From Rhodoplanes serenus (lineage in GTDB: Bacteria; Pseudomonadota; Alphaproteobacteria; Rhizobiales; Xanthobacteraceae), in NCBI GenBank assembly GCA_945861855.1, contig CAMAWG010000020.1, forward strand, positions 1-39,225: 39,225 nt of DNA, given 5' to 3'. The first letter of the stretch is position 1, and each line of letters begins with the position of its first letter. The translations under genes were made by a program, and so were the position numbers. This document shows positions 36,069-39,225 of the stretch, in pieces. The notes under the pieces are model-generated. The model worked only from the letters and a program-made list of their open reading frames with translations. It was not told where the DNA came from and made no database searches.

Positions 36069-36869
36069 TCACGCCGCTTCGACGAAGTGATGACGCTCGT
36101 AGAGGAACTCGAGCACACGCTGCCGGCATTTCAGGTAGGTCGCGTCGGCCGCGAGCTGGAGCCGCTTGCGCGGGCGCGCGAGCGGCACGTCGAGAATCTC
36201 GCCGATGCGCGCGGCGGGCCCGTTGGTCATCATCACGATGCGGTCGGAGAGAAGCACCGCCTCGTCCACATCGTGGGTGATCATCATCACGGTGTTGCCG
36301 AGCTTTGAATGGATCGCCATCACCGAATCCTGCAGATGTGCGCGGGTCAGCGCGTCGAGCGCGCCGAACGGCTCATCGAGCAGCAGCACCTTCGGCTCCA
36401 TCGCCAGCGCGCGGGCCAATCCCACGCGCTGCTTCATGCCGCCGGAGATTTCCGCCGGCCGCTTGTCCTTCGCATGCGCCATCTGCACGAGGTCGAGATT
36501 GTGCATCACCCAGTCGTGGCGCTCCTGGCGCGACTTGACGCCTCCGAACACCTTGTCGACCGCGAGCTTGACGTTGGCGTAGACGGTGAGCCAAGGCAGC
36601 AGCGAGTGGTTCTGGAACACCACGGCGCGGTCCGGCCCGGGCTCGTTGACCTCCTTGTTCTCCAGAAGCACGCAGCCGGCCGAGACCGGCAACAGACCGG
36701 CGACGAGATTGAGCAAGGTGCTCTTGCCGCAGCCGGAGTGTCCGATGATCGAGACGTACTCGCCTTGCTCGATTCCGAGCGTGATGTCCTTGAGCACCTC
36801 CGTCTCCGTCGAGCCGCGCTTGAAGCTCTTGTCGACGTGATCGATTTTCAAATAGGGATAGGTCGGCAT
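36069..36869 (-). CDS. nrtD: Nitrate ABC transporter ATP-binding protein
   Basis: A 266-residue ATPase of the nitrate/sulfonate/taurine ABC family. Walker A is GHSGCGKST, the signature SGGMKQR, and Walker B LLLDEP, with the switch histidine in MITHDVDEA; all are intact. It lacks the NrtA-like C-terminal domain found in NrtC, so the NrtD name fits better, though one ATPase here may serve as a homodimer. GAGGAGAAC stands ahead of the ATG. It is 11 bases downstream of the permease and one base before nirA, fixing transport and reduction on one transcript. Confidence 0.93.
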   Translation of the reverse strand: MPTYPYLKIDHVDKSFKRGSTETEVLKDITLGIEQGEYVSIIGHSGCGKSTLLNLVAGLLPVSAGCVLLENKEVNEPGPDRAVVFQNHSLLPWLTVYANVKLAVDKVFGGVKSRQERHDWVMHNLDLVQMAHAKDKRPAEISGGMKQRVGLARALAMEPKVLLLDEPFGALDALTRAHLQDSVMAIHSKLGNTVMMITHDVDEAVLLSDRIVMMTNGPAARIGEILDVPLARPRKRLQLAADATYLKCRQRVLEFLYERHHFVEAA

Positions 36870-36880
36870 TTTTGTTCTCC

Positions 36881-37777
36881 TCAATTGGCCGAGGTGCCGC
36901 GGGTGACGATGGTCGCGAGGCCGGCAACGATGCGGTCGAGCACGAAGCCGACGCCGCCGATATAGACGAGTGCGATCACGATGTCGGAGAGCCGCGACGA
37001 GTTCCACGCGTCCCAGATGAAGAAGCCGATCCCGACGCCGCCGGTAAGCATCTCGGCGGCGACGATGGCGAGCCAGGAAAGGCCTATTCCGATCCGCAGC
37101 CCGGTGAAGATGTAGGGGGCGGCCGACGGGATCATGACCTTGACGAAAAACTCCAAGTGGTTGAGCCGCAGCACCGCGGCGACGTTGCGGTAGTCCTGCG
37201 GGATGTTGCGGATGCCCACGGCCGTGTTGATGATGATCGGCCACACCGCGGTGATGAAGATGACGAAGATCGCCGAGGGCTGGCTGTCGCGGAACGCAGC
37301 GAGCGAGATCGGTAGCCAGGCGAGTGGCGAGATCGTGCGCAGAATTTGGAAGATCGGATCAAGCCCGCGCATCGCCCAGACCGATTGGCCGACCAGTGTG
37401 CCCAGGAGAATCCCGATCACCGCGGCAAAGCCGTAGCCGATGGCGACTCGCTGCAGCGAGGTCAGAACGCGCCAGCCGAGGCCGATATCCTGGGGTCCGG
37501 CAATGAAAAACGGATCGACGATCAGGTCGTAGGCTTCGGTCCAGATTTTCGTGGGCGAAGGTAGCGTCGCGCCGGGCTTTGAGCAGAGAATTTGCCAGAC
37601 GATGAGCAGCAATCCGATCATGACGATCGGCGGGATGAGCTTTGCTGCGACATCCTTGGCCGCCGGGATCAGCTTGGCCCTGACGAAGCTCGGTTTCGGC
37701 GTCGGCAAGCGCAGCACTTCGCCTGTTGCCAGCGGTACGGGTACGGCGCTCTGAGTCTTAACGGCCTGCATATTCAT
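36881..37777 (-). CDS. nrtB: Nitrate ABC transporter permease
   Basis: A 298-residue inner-membrane permease with about six helices. The EAA-type loop facing the ATPase appears as NVAAVLRLNHLEFFVKVMIPSAAPYIFTGLRIGIGLSW (about residues 197-234), standard for NrtB/SsuC. The N-terminal 40 residues are polar. GGAGAAA precedes the ATG. Only one permease gene is present, consistent with a homodimer. It is separated from nrtA by a 59-base gap holding a strong hairpin. Confidence 0.93.
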   Translation of the reverse strand: MNMQAVKTQSAVPVPLATGEVLRLPTPKPSFVRAKLIPAAKDVAAKLIPPIVMIGLLLIVWQILCSKPGATLPSPTKIWTEAYDLIVDPFFIAGPQDIGLGWRVLTSLQRVAIGYGFAAVIGILLGTLVGQSVWAMRGLDPIFQILRTISPLAWLPISLAAFRDSQPSAIFVIFITAVWPIIINTAVGIRNIPQDYRNVAAVLRLNHLEFFVKVMIPSAAPYIFTGLRIGIGLSWLAIVAAEMLTGGVGIGFFIWDAWNSSRLSDIVIALVYIGGVGFVLDRIVAGLATIVTRGTSAN

Positions 37778-37800
37778 CGACTTTCTCCGTCTGAAGGGTT

Positions 37801-37828
37801 GCGGGCCGCGCCTCGGGAAGCGGCCCGC
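37801..37828 (-). terminator. 9-bp perfect hairpin between nrtA and nrtB
   Basis: GCGGGCCGC (37801-37809) pairs perfectly with GCGGCCCGC (37820-37828) over a 10-nt loop, eight bases after the nrtA stop. No U-run follows in the minus direction. The location suggests partial termination or 3' protection, giving more binding protein than permease. Confidence 0.5.
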
Positions 37829-37835
37829 ATCTCGT

Positions 37836-39143
37836 TCACACTTCGACGCGTTTGATCGAAAGGCTCTTGAGATAAGCAGTCGGGTTTTCCGGGTCGAAGA
37901 CCTTGCCGTCGAAGAAGGTCTCTTTGCCGCGCGACGACGTGGCAGGAATGTCCGCGGCCGCCACCGATAGCGCCTTGGCCGCGTTACGCCACAAATCTTC
38001 GCGATTGACCTTATTCACCAGCGCCTTGACGTCCGTCGTCGGCTCGAACTTGCCCCAGCGGATGTCCTCGGTGACGAACCACGCATCGTGGCTCTTGAAC
38101 GGATAGGAGGCGTGCTCGCTCCAGAACTTCATGTGCTGCTTGGTGCCGTTGACGACGCGGCCATTGCCGTAATTGATATCGCCCTTGAGGCGGCCGAGGA
38201 TGTCGGGCACCGGCACGTTGAACCATTGCCGCTTGCCGACGATGGTGGCGAGTTCTTCCTTGTTCTCCATTTTCTCGCACCACTGCTGGGCTTCCATCAC
38301 CGCCATCAGAATCGCCTTGGCGGCGTTTGGATTCTTGTCGACCCAGGCGGCGCGCATGCCGAGCGCCTTTTCCGGATGCTTGCCCCAGACTTCGCCAGTG
38401 GTGCACGCGGTATAGCCGACGTCCTGATTGACGAGCTGGTTCGGCCAAGGCTCACCGACGCAGAAGGCGTCCATGTTACCGACCTTCATGTTCGCGACCA
38501 TCTGGGGAGGTGGCACTGTGATGAGCGCGATGTCCTTGTCGGGGTCGATGCCGCCGGCGGCGAGCCAGTACCGCATCCAGAGGTCGTGCGTGCCGCCGGG
38601 GAAGGTCATGGCGACCTTCACTTCCTTGCCGGCCGCTTTCTTCGCAGCCCACGCGGCCTTCAGCGGCGATGCGTCGGTTCCGACCTTGAGATCCTTGAAC
38701 TCATTCGAAACCGAGATCGCCTGGGCGTCGAGATTGAGCCGCGCCAGCAGGTACATCGGCGTCGGGACGTTGTTCTGCGTCACCTTGCCGGTGGAGATCA
38801 GGTAGGGCATCGGCGAAAGGATATGCGCGCCGTCGATGCCGTTGTTCTCCGAACCGAGCACGATGTTGTCGCGCGTCGCGCCCCACGAAGCCTGCTTGGC
38901 CACTTCGACATCCGGCATGCCGTGCTTCGCGAACAGGCCTTTCTCTTTCGCAACGGCGAGCGCGGAAGCGTCGGTCAGGGCGATGTAGCCAAGGATCGCC
39001 TTGGTCACCTCCGGCCCTGCAGCCTGTGCGAACGCGCCGGAGGGAAATTGCGCCTGCGCGGCGCCGAGCAGCGCGGCGGTGCCGGCGCTCGCCTTCAGGA
39101 ACGCGCGGCGGTCGATGCCTTTGTTGCGGCTCTTGGTTGTCAT
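37836..39143 (-). CDS. nrtA: Nitrate ABC transporter substrate-binding protein
   Basis: A 435-residue periplasmic receptor for nitrate. The N-terminus has a twin-arginine signal (DRRAFLKASAGTAALLGAA), so it is exported folded. Family segments are GYIALTDASALAVAKEKGLFAKHGM (about residues 51-75), TFPGGTHDLWMRYWLAAGGIDP and MDAFCVGEPWPNQLV; the last two surround nitrate in known NrtA/CynR-type receptors. Length matches NrtA. It is the first gene of the nitrate operon; the 80 bases to the right edge contain its leader (ribosome site AGAGAGGACG) and possibly the promoter, whose motif I cannot assign. Confidence 0.94.
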   Translation of the reverse strand: MTTKSRNKGIDRRAFLKASAGTAALLGAAQAQFPSGAFAQAAGPEVTKAILGYIALTDASALAVAKEKGLFAKHGMPDVEVAKQASWGATRDNIVLGSENNGIDGAHILSPMPYLISTGKVTQNNVPTPMYLLARLNLDAQAISVSNEFKDLKVGTDASPLKAAWAAKKAAGKEVKVAMTFPGGTHDLWMRYWLAAGGIDPDKDIALITVPPPQMVANMKVGNMDAFCVGEPWPNQLVNQDVGYTACTTGEVWGKHPEKALGMRAAWVDKNPNAAKAILMAVMEAQQWCEKMENKEELATIVGKRQWFNVPVPDILGRLKGDINYGNGRVVNGTKQHMKFWSEHASYPFKSHDAWFVTEDIRWGKFEPTTDVKALVNKVNREDLWRNAAKALSVAAADIPATSSRGKETFFDGKVFDPENPTAYLKSLSIKRVEV

Positions 39144-39225
39144 TGTGTCTGTCGTCCTCTCTGGTTCGAAACTCTGTTGCTGACGCCCACCGGCACGCTT
39201 CCCCCGACCGACAAAAAAACCGCAG

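Noticed and set aside
39150..39225. Possible sigma-54 promoter before nrtA (GGCACG in the leader)
   Set aside because: The GG/GC spacing does not fit a -24/-12 element and the better partial match is on the wrong strand.

Overview
The window is GC-rich bacterial chromosome, most likely from an alphaproteobacterium of the Hyphomicrobiales (Bradyrhizobium / Xanthobacteraceae-like). This is inferred from gene content and style: tripartite tricarboxylate and TRAP transporters, an ABC-type nitrate uptake system next to ferredoxin-type nirA, an HWE/HisKA_2 kinase, FixK/FNR-like boxes, a DUF3309 peptide and a cruciform intergenic repeat. No rRNA, tRNA, CRISPR array or intact insertion sequence was seen.

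Layout. (1) 1-870: a low-GC left edge with an unrecognised CDS running off the window, a 24-codon remnant of an MFS drug-efflux gene, and the structured guaB leader. (2) 870-8404: purine and housekeeping block on +: guaB, an MDR-type oxidoreductase and an O-methyltransferase-like gene (tightly overlapping); then a MAPEG membrane protein, an RsmB-like rRNA methyltransferase and guaA (overlapping starts and stops); then a lower-GC DUF429 gene and an ArsC/YffB-like reductase. (3) 8496-11195: a membrane diguanylate cyclase, a SAM methyltransferase and an SDR protein that has lost its catalytic tetrad. (4) 11227-14475, all on -: a stress module with an HWE/HisKA_2 kinase, a transporter membrane domain without ATPase, two tiny membrane peptides and a VIT/CCC1 metal transporter, with two near-identical FixK/FNR-like boxes. 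(5) 14476-15239: a gene-free stretch with several perfect hairpins and a minus-strand terminator. (6) 15240-18248 on -: a complete TctCBA transporter. (7) 18249-18845: decayed coding fragments and a good sigma-70-like promoter reading right. (8) 18846-28378 on +: a catabolic island with class II aldolase, three-subunit molybdenum hydroxylase, TRAP transporter, ACMSD-like amidohydrolase and PuuE-like deacetylase. (9) 28392-28570: a cruciform repeat. (10) 28591-39143 on -: nitrate assimilation, in transcription order nrtA, nrtB, nrtD-type ATPase, nirA, an Fe-S/FAD/NADPH reductase, nasA and cysG.

How the parts work together. The nitrate block is a complete route: uptake, reduction to nitrite and ammonia, an electron-input flavoprotein and siroheme synthesis for NirA. 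The catabolic island looks like uptake, hydroxylation and C-C or C-N cleavage of an unidentified (hetero)aromatic or carboxylate substrate; the diverging TctCBA system could import a related acid. The most unusual observations are the SDR without its active site, the paired FixK-like boxes over the stress module, the unassigned catabolic island, the structured gene-free interval, and the triple 14-bp start-codon repeat before dctQ.
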